DNA from: SMXQ01 sp033720855
GTDB lineage: Bacteria; Pseudomonadota; Alphaproteobacteria; SMXQ01
DNA: 24,562 bases
Assembly (NCBI GenBank): GCA_033720855.1
Contig: JAWWBR010000042.1
Coordinates: 1 to 24,562, forward strand
Direction: 5' to 3'
How positions within the stretch are numbered: position 1 is the stretch's first letter; every line of letters starts with the position of its first letter. Positions 15,925 to 22,903 of the stretch are shown here, piece by piece. The position numbers were made by a program, and so were the translations under genes. The notes under the pieces were generated by a model. That model ran no database searches. It saw only the letters and a list, made by a program, of their open reading frames with translations, and had not been told where the DNA came from.

Positions 15925-16146
15925 ATGTCCCAATACTGTGTGCGAATGACTGGAGAATTTCCAACGGCTGAAGCGGCGGATATGTTTGCAGAAGAAGTCC
16001 AAAGCCTGATTGGGGCTTATCCGAAACATGAAGGGGTAACGGTTCTCGTTGTCATAAACGATCAGCAGCAGGGGACCCAGCTCAGCGAAATAGCGGAAAA
16101 ACTCGATGGCAAGGTCGAAGTGGAAGTGATTCGAGAGGAAATCTAG
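15925..16146 (+). CDS. Small acidic hypothetical protein (73 aa)
   Basis: I do not recognise this protein. It is acidic, with no signal peptide or membrane segment, and reads as an alternating strand/helix pattern: a first strand (YCVRMTGEF), a helix (AEAADMFAEEVQSLIGA), a central strand (GVTVLVVIND), a helix (LSEIAEKL), and a last strand (VEVEVIREE). This suggests a compact alpha/beta fold. It lies 80 bp after the lyase in the same direction. A GGAGG occurs about 20 bases before the ATG, too far for a good ribosome site. Coding status is therefore probable but not certain. Confidence 0.5.
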   Translation: MSQYCVRMTGEFPTAEAADMFAEEVQSLIGAYPKHEGVTVLVVINDQQQGTQLSEIAEKLDGKVEVEVIREEI

Positions 16147-16541
16147 AAATGGGCCTCGCGTCGTCATCCGCTAAGTACGTGGGGCGGTTTCAGAAAATTC
16201 AGCAGATCCTGATGCAGCCGATGAAGTAGATGCACAGACTCGTACTTTTGTCGTGACGCAGTGTCCTCTTTTGGTAGCAACGGTCATTAGGACAACGACG
16301 AATCATAGGCATTGGGACGTTAACCTGATGCCCGCTTTTTCTAAAAGCAGACGTCAGGTTAACAAACCGGGTTGGCCGTTCCCCCTCTTCCTATCCTTAA
16401 GTGTGGGGGCATAAAAAAACTCGCGGCGCTTGCCCTTCGTAGAACGCCCATTCCGCGACGCCTCTGTCCGTTGAGACGGTATATTGTGTGCGTTGCCCAT
16501 CCATGGTTTAACCCGGCGACCGTTGCCGCCCAGGTACCCTG
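16147..16541. other. 395-bp intergenic region
   Basis: I see no supported gene here. The stretch contains a long near-perfect palindrome (16319-16363) and widely spaced inverted copies of AAGTACG/CGTACTT (16173-16179 and 16241-16247). The short frames on either strand have no ribosome site or family resemblance. It may hold the promoter of the second MFS gene. Confidence 0.5.
16319..16363. repeat. Near-perfect 45-bp palindrome, dispersed family copy 2
   Basis: The outer arms GTTAACCTGA (16319-16328) and TCAGGTTAAC (16354-16363) pair perfectly, as do the inner arms GCTTTT and AAAAGC. The last 14 bases, GACGTCAGGTTAAC, recur exactly at 17888-17901 on the other side of the MFS gene. Confidence 0.75.
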
Positions 16542-17828
16542 ATGCATGCGCTAAACCCACAGTCCGCGGCATTCGCGACGCCGCCCCTTATCAAGCGTAA
16601 CGTTACCCTGTTCGCGCTTTCACAATCGTTCAATGGGGCGGGTATGCAGCTCGCCTATGGAATGGGGCCGCTTATGGTGCTGGCACTTACCAGTTCCGCT
16701 GCCCTTGCGGGCCTGTCCGTCGCTCTGATCGGGCTCAGCCGGTTCCTGGTCGCCTATCCGATCGGCAAAATTATGGACACCTATGGCCGAAAGCCTGGCA
16801 TCTTACTGGGGCTCACCCTGGCCTTGTTTGGCGCTCTCGCCCTTGCCGTGTCTATAGAGGCCGGGAGCCTTGCGCTGCTGGTGGGCGGCCTTTTGGTGTT
16901 CGCTATGGGCATGAGTGCCGCCCACCAGCTTCGTATCGCGGCGACTGATATGTTTCCTCCGCAGCGCCGGGGCCAAGCCCTTGGCTATGTCGCGCTTGGC
17001 TCGCTTGCCGGGCTCGTGTTCCTTCCTCCTATGATGGCCTTCAGCGAGACCACAGCACCTTCGCTCGGCCTGCATCCGCTTGGTCTGCCCTGGCTGCTGA
17101 TCCCGCTATTGATCTTGCCGGGCATGGTTTTCGTTTGGCTTGTCCGCCCTGATCCAAGGGATATCGGGATGAATCTCGGGCAGTATTATCCCGACTATGT
17201 GCCACCACCCCATACCATGGGCCCTAGCCCTGCCACGTTCAGCTGGCGCCGGGCCATCGGCCCACTGCCGATCCGCCTCGCCATCGCCTGCAATTGCGCC
17301 GCCCAGGGCAATATGGCGGTGATCATGGTTTTAACCTCTCTGGTGCTGCACAATCACGGGCATTCTCTCTCGGCGATTGCGTTCTCGCACATGTTTCATT
17401 CGGCGGGAATGTTCGCCTTCACGATCCCTCTTGGCTGGCTCTCCGACCGAATCGGGCGGGAGAGGGTAATGTATCCCGGCGTGGCCATCACCATAACGGG
17501 CGCTGCGCTCGTCGCCTTTCCCCAAACCTACTGGCTGGTCACGCTTGGGACCTTCCTAGTGGGGCTCGGCTGGGCTGCGGCCAATGTCGCGGCAACAGCC
17601 TATATCGCCGACCATTCCAATACTGCAGAGCGCGGCCGAACGATCGGCATAAACGATACCTGCGCAGGCGCCATCGCTGTCGCGATGGCAGTGCTGACTG
17701 GCCCGTTGATTTCCTGGTCCGGCCTCCCCGCTGCGGGCGTAATGGCGATCATCGTGTCGCTACTGCCAGCCTTATTGCTGCCCAACGTGCTGGCAGAGCG
17801 CCGGAGTAGACCGACTTTCGGCAGTTGA
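16542..17828 (+). CDS. Major facilitator superfamily transporter
   Basis: Twelve-helix MFS permease, 428 residues, with a short cytoplasmic N-terminus. The motif-A loop reads GKIMDTYGRKPGI (about 73-85) and is repeated in the second half as GWLSDRIGRERV. The central loop is long and proline-rich (PDYVPPPHTMGPSPATFSWRRA). It is not closely similar to the MFS protein at 12213, so it is not a recent duplicate. The start ATG at 16542 lies after a weak AGG. The gene stands alone between two palindromic repeats that share 14 identical bases, which hints that it may have been inserted or rearranged as a unit. The substrate is unknown; the layout does not resemble a known drug-efflux operon. Confidence 0.85.
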   Translation: MHALNPQSAAFATPPLIKRNVTLFALSQSFNGAGMQLAYGMGPLMVLALTSSAALAGLSVALIGLSRFLVAYPIGKIMDTYGRKPGILLGLTLALFGALALAVSIEAGSLALLVGGLLVFAMGMSAAHQLRIAATDMFPPQRRGQALGYVALGSLAGLVFLPPMMAFSETTAPSLGLHPLGLPWLLIPLLILPGMVFVWLVRPDPRDIGMNLGQYYPDYVPPPHTMGPSPATFSWRRAIGPLPIRLAIACNCAAQGNMAVIMVLTSLVLHNHGHSLSAIAFSHMFHSAGMFAFTIPLGWLSDRIGRERVMYPGVAITITGAALVAFPQTYWLVTLGTFLVGLGWAAANVAATAYIADHSNTAERGRTIGINDTCAGAIAVAMAVLTGPLISWSGLPAAGVMAIIVSLLPALLLPNVLAERRSRPTFGS

Positions 17829-17857
17829 AGCCGCAACCTTTCGCAAGGCCAGGTGAA

Positions 17858-17901
17858 AACCTTGAACTCCGCTTTTGGCCAGAAACGGACGTCAGGTTAA
17901 C
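17858..17901. repeat. Imperfect palindrome, dispersed family copy 3
   Basis: AACCTTGA...CCGCTTT pairs imperfectly with AAACGGACGTCAGGTT. Its right end GACGTCAGGTTAAC (17888-17901) is identical to the right end of copy 2. It lies between the convergent ends of the MFS gene and the 180-residue hypothetical gene, where it could act as a bidirectional transcript end. Confidence 0.65.
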
Positions 17902-17936
17902 AGTCAAATCCGCCTTTGTGGCGCGTATCACCTCTT

Positions 17937-18479
17937 TTAACGTCCCGTCCAGGGCGTGTGGTAGTTTTGCTCGTTATGTTCGATGGTGTTGATAAATCCC
18001 AGTGCCAATGGCCGTCCCTCGACAGCATCGATCAAATACCTAGCCAGATCATTCCGCGGGCAGAATTTGATATAGCCCAGCGCTTCATAGTCAGACCGTT
18101 CCGGTAGTGAAGTGCCGTAAGTGATGATGCCATGTTGGGCGCGGAGAGCGGTGGGGAGGGCGCATGCTAGTGGAAGACCCTGACCGGCATTGTTGCCGAA
18201 CGCGACTTGGTCGATGGCGCCATCGAGGCCGCTGAGCGCCTCGCAGATGACCGCATTGGAAACCTCGTCCCAGTTAAGCTTCTCGTGGCCAGCTTGGGCA
18301 GCGGTGAGCTTCGTCGGGTAGCCTTTTCTAATCCGGTAGACACCATTCTGTTCCGTAAGTCTCGCCCACGGGAGCGGTGGGTCTGAGACAAAAGCATCCA
18401 CTGTCACTTCGTTGTCGAGGATTAGAACCGAGAAATGATCCTTGAAGTGGGACGTAAGTTCGGCAGCTAGGTTTGTCAT
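17937..18479 (-). CDS. Hypothetical protein (180 aa)
   Basis: I do not recognise a family. The protein is soluble, without signal peptide or membrane segments. The N-terminal part (MTNLAAELTSHFKDHFSVLILDNEV) looks alpha/beta. A central region is rich in small residues (GLDGAIDQVAFGNNAGQGLPLACALP), and the C-terminal part carries a HGIITYGTSLPERSDYEALGYI segment followed by an Asn/His-rich tail. The single Met at 18479 is used as start; a GAG lies just upstream, a weak ribosome site. It stands alone, converging on the MFS gene at 17828, with family copies of the palindrome on both sides. The long open frame with normal codon use argues for a real gene, but its function is unknown. Confidence 0.6.
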   Translation of the reverse strand: MTNLAAELTSHFKDHFSVLILDNEVTVDAFVSDPPLPWARLTEQNGVYRIRKGYPTKLTAAQAGHEKLNWDEVSNAVICEALSGLDGAIDQVAFGNNAGQGLPLACALPTALRAQHGIITYGTSLPERSDYEALGYIKFCPRNDLARYLIDAVEGRPLALGFINTIEHNEQNYHTPWTGR

Positions 18480-18501
18480 GAACTCAAGGTATCCGACCTG
18501 A

Positions 18502-18530
18502 TACTCGCTTTTTGCTAATAGCAGACATTA
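18502..18530. repeat. Degenerate palindrome, dispersed family copy 4
   Basis: CTCGCTTTTTGCT...AGCAGACATTA resembles the core of copies 2, 3 and 5, with a short TGCT-AAT-AGCA stem. It lies just upstream of the 180-residue hypothetical gene. This is the weakest member of the family. Confidence 0.4.
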
Positions 18531-18602
18531 TGTTGCTACGGATACGGCGGAGCCTTTGGCTCGTTAATGCTTACCGTTATCGCCCAGTAGGCTGCTGCAG
18601 AC

Positions 18603-18632
18603 ACTAAATAGAATAATCCGTTGCTATTTAGT
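18603..18632. terminator. AT-rich inverted repeat downstream of the MetE-like gene
   Basis: ACTAAATAG (18603-18611) and CTATTTAGT (18624-18632) form a perfect 9-bp inverted repeat with a 12-base loop, about 50 bp past the stop of the leftward MetE-like gene. It is a possible transcript end but is AT-rich and lacks a following T-run. Confidence 0.35.
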
Positions 18633-18683
18633 CGGACATTTCTATGCGTTGCAGGCGTAATTGATTCCTGAGTGGGCCTTTGA

Positions 18684-19829
18684 TCAATCCCAGATCGCGC
18701 GCGCTGTTTCGACAATTACCTCAAATTTCTTCCATTGCAGATCTTCCTCGATTGCGATCTTACGGTATCCTCCGAAACCGCACTGAGGGCTTAAAGCGAG
18801 ATTGTCGAGCGGCAAGTAGACTGCCGCCTCGTCGATGCGCCGGCGTAATTCGTCAGATGATTCAATATCTGGGCTCTTGGTGGTGACGAGGCCGAGCACC
18901 GCAACTTTCTCCTTGGGCACGAATCTGAGCGGCGCAAAGCTGCCGGCGCGCTCGCTATCGTATTCGAGCAGTAAGCGATCATGGTGGAGTTCCGAGAACA
19001 GCTGTTCCGCGATGGCGTCGTAATAGCCTTCGCGATGCCATTGCGGCGCCACCTTGCCGGTCTTGGGGTCAAGCGTGCGAGCACCGCCTCGGCAAACGTG
19101 AAGGCCAAACACCACACCGTCGAAACCGGCTATAACGGCGTTGTCAGCGGCGATTGACCGAGCCAGCCTTTTCTCCGGGTCCTCGCCAATGGAACGCATT
19201 TCTGAGATCGAAATATCGTCGACGTAAGATGTGTAACCGGGCGCATCAATCTGTATATAGCGGCAACCCACCGCGACGAGTTCGGCAATCATGGCTCGTT
19301 CTATCGCTACGACGTCGGCGATGAACTCTTCGACATCCGTATAAATCGCGCCGGTGGGGTCGAACTGATCCGCGATCCTATCGGCACTGAGCAACGTTAC
19401 CTTTACCGGGTTCGTTGCCATCGCAGCGCTGCGGCGAAATTCCTCGAGTGGGACGTTCCGTTCAAGGCTTAGCTTTTCCGTGACCGGCCAGCGACGAGAC
19501 CCAGCCGATTCGGTCCGGGTGTAAGGCTGTTGACTGACATTTTCCCCCGGTCCCATCGCCTTGCGCGGCGAGAACCCTCGAACCGCGGTATGGAAACTGT
19601 CCTGAAAATTCCGCCGCCGCAATTCGCCATCGGTTACGACCGGTAAGCCAATTTCCTCCTGTTTGTGGATGATCTCAGCAATCGCCTTTTCACGCGCGGC
19701 AACGAACGTCTTTTCAGACACTTCCTCTATTTCTCGCTTTTCGAACAATTGGCGCAGCGACGCCGGCGCCCTTAACGCGCCCACTTGATCGACGCGTAAA
19801 TTCCTGAGATCCCCAACTGCTATTGCCAT
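18684..19829 (-). CDS. MetE C-terminal-domain-type methyltransferase (cobalamin-independent methionine synthase II family)
   Basis: Zinc-dependent methyltransferase, 381 residues, matching only the catalytic half of MetE. The start DQVGALRAP is the family opening. YIQIDAPGYT (191-200) carries the conserved Asp195. The zinc ligands of MetE are all present: His244 and Cys246 in LHVCRGG, Glu289 in LLEYDS, and Cys350 in LSPQCGFGG. Family members of this size transfer methyl groups from folates or other small donors to thiols; the true substrate is uncertain. The frame extends 59 codons further (to 20006), but that part contains a palindromic repeat and reads as non-family sequence. The ATG at 19829 has a strong GGAGG five bases upstream. 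It is a single-gene unit between repeats, downstream of the XRE regulator on the same strand. Confidence 0.83.
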   Translation of the reverse strand: MAIAVGDLRNLRVDQVGALRAPASLRQLFEKREIEEVSEKTFVAAREKAIAEIIHKQEEIGLPVVTDGELRRRNFQDSFHTAVRGFSPRKAMGPGENVSQQPYTRTESAGSRRWPVTEKLSLERNVPLEEFRRSAAMATNPVKVTLLSADRIADQFDPTGAIYTDVEEFIADVVAIERAMIAELVAVGCRYIQIDAPGYTSYVDDISISEMRSIGEDPEKRLARSIAADNAVIAGFDGVVFGLHVCRGGARTLDPKTGKVAPQWHREGYYDAIAEQLFSELHHDRLLLEYDSERAGSFAPLRFVPKEKVAVLGLVTTKSPDIESSDELRRRIDEAAVYLPLDNLALSPQCGFGGYRKIAIEEDLQWKKFEVIVETARAIWD

Positions 19830-19894
19830 GTGCCTCCGCCGCTTCTCACGAATTTGGGATTCGTATTCATGCTGCATAATACGCCTTTGTTCTA

Positions 19895-19922
19895 ACTCCG
19901 CTCCTAGCTGAAAGCGGACATT
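19895..19922. repeat. Palindrome, dispersed family copy 5
   Basis: AACTCCGCT (19894-19902) followed by AAAGCGGACATT (19911-19922) gives a CCGCT/AGCGG stem. AACTCCGCT is shared with copy 3, and GCGGACATT-type ends are shared with copies 1 and 4. It lies in the 112-bp gap between the XRE regulator and the MetE-like gene. Confidence 0.6.
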
Positions 19923-19941
19923 ATCGTCGGGGCTGACCTTT

Positions 19942-20586
19942 TCACTCGCTACGATATCGGCGCCGTTCCACGACCGTGCCAATGACTTTTCCCGGTGACT
20001 GAGCATTGATGTACTCGGTCGGCCAATCTGGATTCAGCGGCACCAACTCATACTCTGGTTGCCCCGATTGCTGAGCACTCCGCGGTCGGCACTTCCTAAG
20101 CACGGCTTCTTGATCCGCAAAGACATGAGCTACGACAAAATCCCCTGGATCAGGCTTGACTTCTGGATCGACGATTACCCGATCACCGACCTCAAAATCC
20201 GGACTCATGCTGCGGTCCTTGACGATGAGCGCGAAGCACCCTTGGCTCATGGGTTTGTCCGCGATGAGTATTTCGGAGCCTGAAAGGCGTGCCGCAAGCT
20301 CGGGCATCGCCGTGGCCTGAACAAAATCAACAATGGCCAACTGCCGGCCACCGACAATGGGCTCATGAGAATCGGGGTCGACGGCATAATTGCTGCCGAG
20401 GAGATATCCTGAATCCACTCCCAGAGCGGCCGCGGCTTTAACGACGCGCTCGGTGGCTGGATTTGTCGTTCCGTTTTCCCACTGGGCGACAGCGGCACGG
20501 CTCACGCCACACCAATCAGCAAGCTGCTGCTGAGTGAGCTTTGCCCGCTTACGGGTATCGCGAATTCTGACACCGATCGCGCTCAT
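19942..20586 (-). CDS. XRE-family regulator with S24/LexA-type C-terminal domain
   Basis: CI/LexA-like repressor of 214 residues. The N-terminal XRE helix-turn-helix (about 5-60) reads IRDTRKRAKLTQQQLADWCGVSRAAVAQWENGTTNPA. The C-terminal S24-type domain (about 105-210) has the serine motif KDRSMSPDFEVGDRVIVDP with Ser126. The catalytic-lysine region reads EAVLRKC: Arg sits where Lys is normal, with a Lys one position later. No Ala-Gly or Cys-Gly cleavage pair is visible in the linker. Self-cleavage is therefore doubtful. Such proteins control phage-like elements or act as stress or housekeeping regulators. The start ATG follows GAGAG. It lies 165 bp from the tRNA-Leu gene, and a recombinase lies beyond it, consistent with remnants of a mobile element. 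Confidence 0.8.
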   Translation of the reverse strand: MSAIGVRIRDTRKRAKLTQQQLADWCGVSRAAVAQWENGTTNPATERVVKAAAALGVDSGYLLGSNYAVDPDSHEPIVGGRQLAIVDFVQATAMPELAARLSGSEILIADKPMSQGCFALIVKDRSMSPDFEVGDRVIVDPEVKPDPGDFVVAHVFADQEAVLRKCRPRSAQQSGQPEYELVPLNPDWPTEYINAQSPGKVIGTVVERRRYRSE

Positions 20587-20751
20587 CTGGGTCTCTCGCG
20601 GCCCCTCAATCCAGAGCTTTCAATGTGATCGTATCTTACGGATATTGAGCCAGGCAAGGTGCACAAGCCAGACTTACTCTGCGATTTGTTATGAGAGCTA
20701 ACAGCGCGGCCGCAAGGATTACGACCGATTTTCCAACATCCAACAAGGCAA
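20587..20751. promoter_or_regulatory. Probable promoter region of the XRE/S24 regulator
   Basis: This 165-bp gap separates the regulator from the tRNA-Leu gene. It contains a short dyad CGTA-TCT-TACG (20630-20640) flanked by TCAAT and ATTGA, which could be an autoregulatory operator. The evidence is the symmetry alone. Confidence 0.3.
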
Positions 20752-20836
20752 TGGTGGGCGCGGCAGGGCTCGAACCTGCAACCCCGAAGGGAACGGATTT
20801 TAAGTCCGTCGCGTATACCAGTTCCGCCACGCGCCC
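20752..20836 (-). tRNA. tRNA-Leu (anticodon UAA)
   Basis: Read on the minus strand, the 85-base gene starts GGGCGCG at 20836 and ends CGCGCCC-A-CCA at 20752, giving a perfect 7-bp acceptor stem and an encoded CCA. The anticodon arm is ACGGA-CTTAAAA-TCCGT, so the anticodon is UAA. A long variable arm (TCCCTTCGGGG region) and a TTCGAGC T-loop confirm the leucine class. The gene is intact. The recombinase at 20894-21937 lies on its 5' side. Confidence 0.95.
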
Positions 20837-20893
20837 ATGGGAAATCGGCTCAAATCTTCAACACATTCGCCAACATAGTTCAACGAAAAGACT

Positions 20894-21937
20894 TTATCTC
20901 TCTGAGATTTCCCTGCGTTCGAACTTTTCCAATGCAAGCTTCGCTTGCTCGAGCGTTTCAGGGACGAGATGAGCGTATCTGAGGGTCGATTCATAAGCTT
21001 TATGGCCCATCCAATCCTGAACGATCCTGAGATTGACTCCCATCATTACGAGTCTTGATGCGCAAGTGTGTCGAAGGGCGTGCATGGTGAAATGCGGGTC
21101 ATCGATCAGGTTCATTCTGGCTCTTGCCCGATCCCAGGCCTTGTAAAGGTCGTAGTGCCGCATGGGAAAAACGAGATTTCCAGGATGTCCTGTCAGCCTT
21201 TTCACCACGACTTGGCGCACACGCCGTGTCATGGGAATAGATCTAGGCGCCTGCGTCTTGGACTGCCAGGCATGGATGTAATTGTCGTGTAGGCTGATAT
21301 CACGCTCATGAACTTTCAAAAGTTCCCCAACCCTCATGCCGGTGTCTAATAGCGCGACCACCGCGTCGGCCTGAAGGTCGAAGCCCATTTGGCGCAAAAT
21401 GAAGAGAAGCCGGTTTTCCTCCCCCTTCGATACTATCCGGAAGCGGGTCTCGTGATGGTGCTTGCGAGGCATCTTCGGCTTAGCGTCGAGGCCTCCCCGC
21501 TCCATGGCCACGTTCATGATTTTGGAAATCACGGCAATGCGCTGGTTGATACTGGAATCTGACAGCCGTTTTGTTTCGAGTTCGAACACCCAGTGATCGA
21601 CGCCCTCTGTTGTGATGCTATTGAGGGGCCGGTTCTTGCCGAAAAACTCAACGGCCTCGAGACCGAACTTGACCATCTTGTCGCGGGTCACGGCGCGAGA
21701 CCAGGCGGTGCGGGCTGTGTACTCCACACCCTCTGCGAGGGTCCAACTCTTGCCCCGTTTCTTTAGGGCCTCAAGGACTGCCTTACCCGAGTATAGCTGG
21801 TGCTCGAACTCAGCCTTTTTCTGACGCGCTTCCAAAAGGCTCTGACAAGTCGCGTTCAGCCTCTTTCCATTGCGGGTGATATCAACGTGAAAGGAATTGC
21901 CGCGTCTACGAATGCCTTTGGGTAATGAACCGGCCAT
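20894..21937 (-). CDS. Tyrosine recombinase/phage-type integrase
   Basis: Site-specific integrase of 347 residues. An N-terminal arm-binding-like region (PKGIRRRGNSFHVDITRNGKR) is followed by a core-binding helical domain (about 65-150) and a catalytic domain (about 165-330). All catalytic residues are visible: Arg202 in LLDTGMRVGELL, Lys227 in WQSKTQAPRSIP, His286/Arg289 in MHALRHTCASR, His312 in WMGHKAYES, and nucleophile Tyr321 in TLRYAHL. The frame opens at 21988, but GGGAGG precedes two adjacent ATGs at 21940 and 21937; I use 21937 because its spacing is better. It reads toward the 5' end of the tRNA-Leu gene, 57 bp away. That is the reverse of the usual arrangement, in which an element sits at the tRNA 3' end. 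It appears intact and may be functional. Confidence 0.9.
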   Translation of the reverse strand: MAGSLPKGIRRRGNSFHVDITRNGKRLNATCQSLLEARQKKAEFEHQLYSGKAVLEALKKRGKSWTLAEGVEYTARTAWSRAVTRDKMVKFGLEAVEFFGKNRPLNSITTEGVDHWVFELETKRLSDSSINQRIAVISKIMNVAMERGGLDAKPKMPRKHHHETRFRIVSKGEENRLLFILRQMGFDLQADAVVALLDTGMRVGELLKVHERDISLHDNYIHAWQSKTQAPRSIPMTRRVRQVVVKRLTGHPGNLVFPMRHYDLYKAWDRARARMNLIDDPHFTMHALRHTCASRLVMMGVNLRIVQDWMGHKAYESTLRYAHLVPETLEQAKLALEKFERREISER

Positions 21938-22059
21938 CATGAGCCTCCCTGATGTGTTCGTTGCAATAGGGATGGTCACACAATTCACTGTTCAGGCGGC
22001 ATTGGTATTGAGGCATATTGATCTAACGAACGTAGAAAAAGAGCCCAAGGGAGAAAAAT

Positions 22060-22872
22060 ATGGCGACGGCTCAAGACATCATTGTTGAAGACCTCACATG
22101 TGCTGACGGGATGCCCGCTTTCTTGGCGAGGCCATCGGGCGAAGAAGCCAAGCCTTGTATCGTATTGATGCATGAACGCTATGGTCTCGTCGATCACACC
22201 AAGGATCTCGCCCGTCGGTTCGCAGGTGACGGCTATGTCTGCATTGCACCTGACGTGTTCTTTCGTCATCCCGATCAAGATGCCCTGCATCGTGGGGATG
22301 AACGATGCGACATCACTGACGATGCTGCGGTCCGGGACTTGTCTGCGGCGATCGACGCCTTATCCGATGTCGATGGAGCCGATGTATCGCGCGTCGCGGT
22401 CATGGGCGTGTGTCAGACCGGCCGCCATCCGCTAGTGCTGGCTGCGGAACGATCTATCTCGGCGGCACTCGTCTGGTACGGAGCGGCATCGGAACGGGAA
22501 TGGGACACCAATGAACGCCAACCTCGTCTCTTGGAGGATGTAATCGCCGACGTGGACTGCCCGGTTTTCGGATCCTTCGGTGAGGCTGACCACATTATTT
22601 CGCTCGATGACGTGCGCCGGTTCCGCAACTGCCTTGAGGACAAAAAGAAGAGCTACGCAATTCGGGTGTTTGGCGGCGCCCCCCATGGTTGGCTGAACGA
22701 CACCATGCCGGGGCGTTATCGCCGGGAGCAGGCCGAGGCGGCTTGGGCATCGCAACTTGATTTCCTCGACTGGCTGTTCGACCCCAGTCGGGATCAAACG
22801 AAGATCGAGTGGAGCTTTAACTGCGATACATCACCAGACTATGATTTCTCCAAGAACGTTCGCCTTGAATGA
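22060..22872 (+). CDS. Dienelactone hydrolase family protein
   Basis: Alpha/beta-hydrolase of 270 residues resembling carboxymethylenebutenolidase. The nucleophile elbow reads MGVCQTG with Cys118, the acid is Asp177 in GEADHII, and the base is His209 in GGAPHGWLND. Glu39 in MHERYGL matches the Glu that orients the Cys in dienelactone hydrolase. The elbow has Thr where many members have Gly. The protein may hydrolyse lactones or esters; no ring-cleavage genes lie nearby, so a role in chloroaromatic degradation is not supported. The C-terminus is extended (IEWSFNCDTSPDYDFSKNVRLE). The start has AAGGGAG at 22048-22053. It is divergent from the integrase and followed 31 bp later by the SRAP gene. 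Confidence 0.85.
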   Translation: MATAQDIIVEDLTCADGMPAFLARPSGEEAKPCIVLMHERYGLVDHTKDLARRFAGDGYVCIAPDVFFRHPDQDALHRGDERCDITDDAAVRDLSAAIDALSDVDGADVSRVAVMGVCQTGRHPLVLAAERSISAALVWYGAASEREWDTNERQPRLLEDVIADVDCPVFGSFGEADHIISLDDVRRFRNCLEDKKKSYAIRVFGGAPHGWLNDTMPGRYRREQAEAAWASQLDFLDWLFDPSRDQTKIEWSFNCDTSPDYDFSKNVRLE

Positions 22873-22903
22873 GGCGGAAGGACACTGACGTGGAGGCGTT
22901 TCC

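Noticed and set aside
16319..17901. Insertion sequence around the MFS gene
   Set aside because: No transposase is present and the flanking palindromes belong to a wider dispersed family; only a possible mobilised unit can be proposed.
19830..20006. 59-codon N-terminal extension of the MetE-like frame
   Set aside because: It runs through a palindromic repeat and reaches into the XRE gene; the ATG at 19829 has a strong ribosome site and starts at family sequence.
20691..20972. Plus-strand frame across the tRNA
   Set aside because: It reads straight through the tRNA-Leu antisense strand and the end of the integrase; not a credible gene.
22060..22872. Part of a chlorocatechol degradation operon
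   Set aside because: No ring-cleavage dioxygenase, cycloisomerase or maleylacetate reductase lies nearby.
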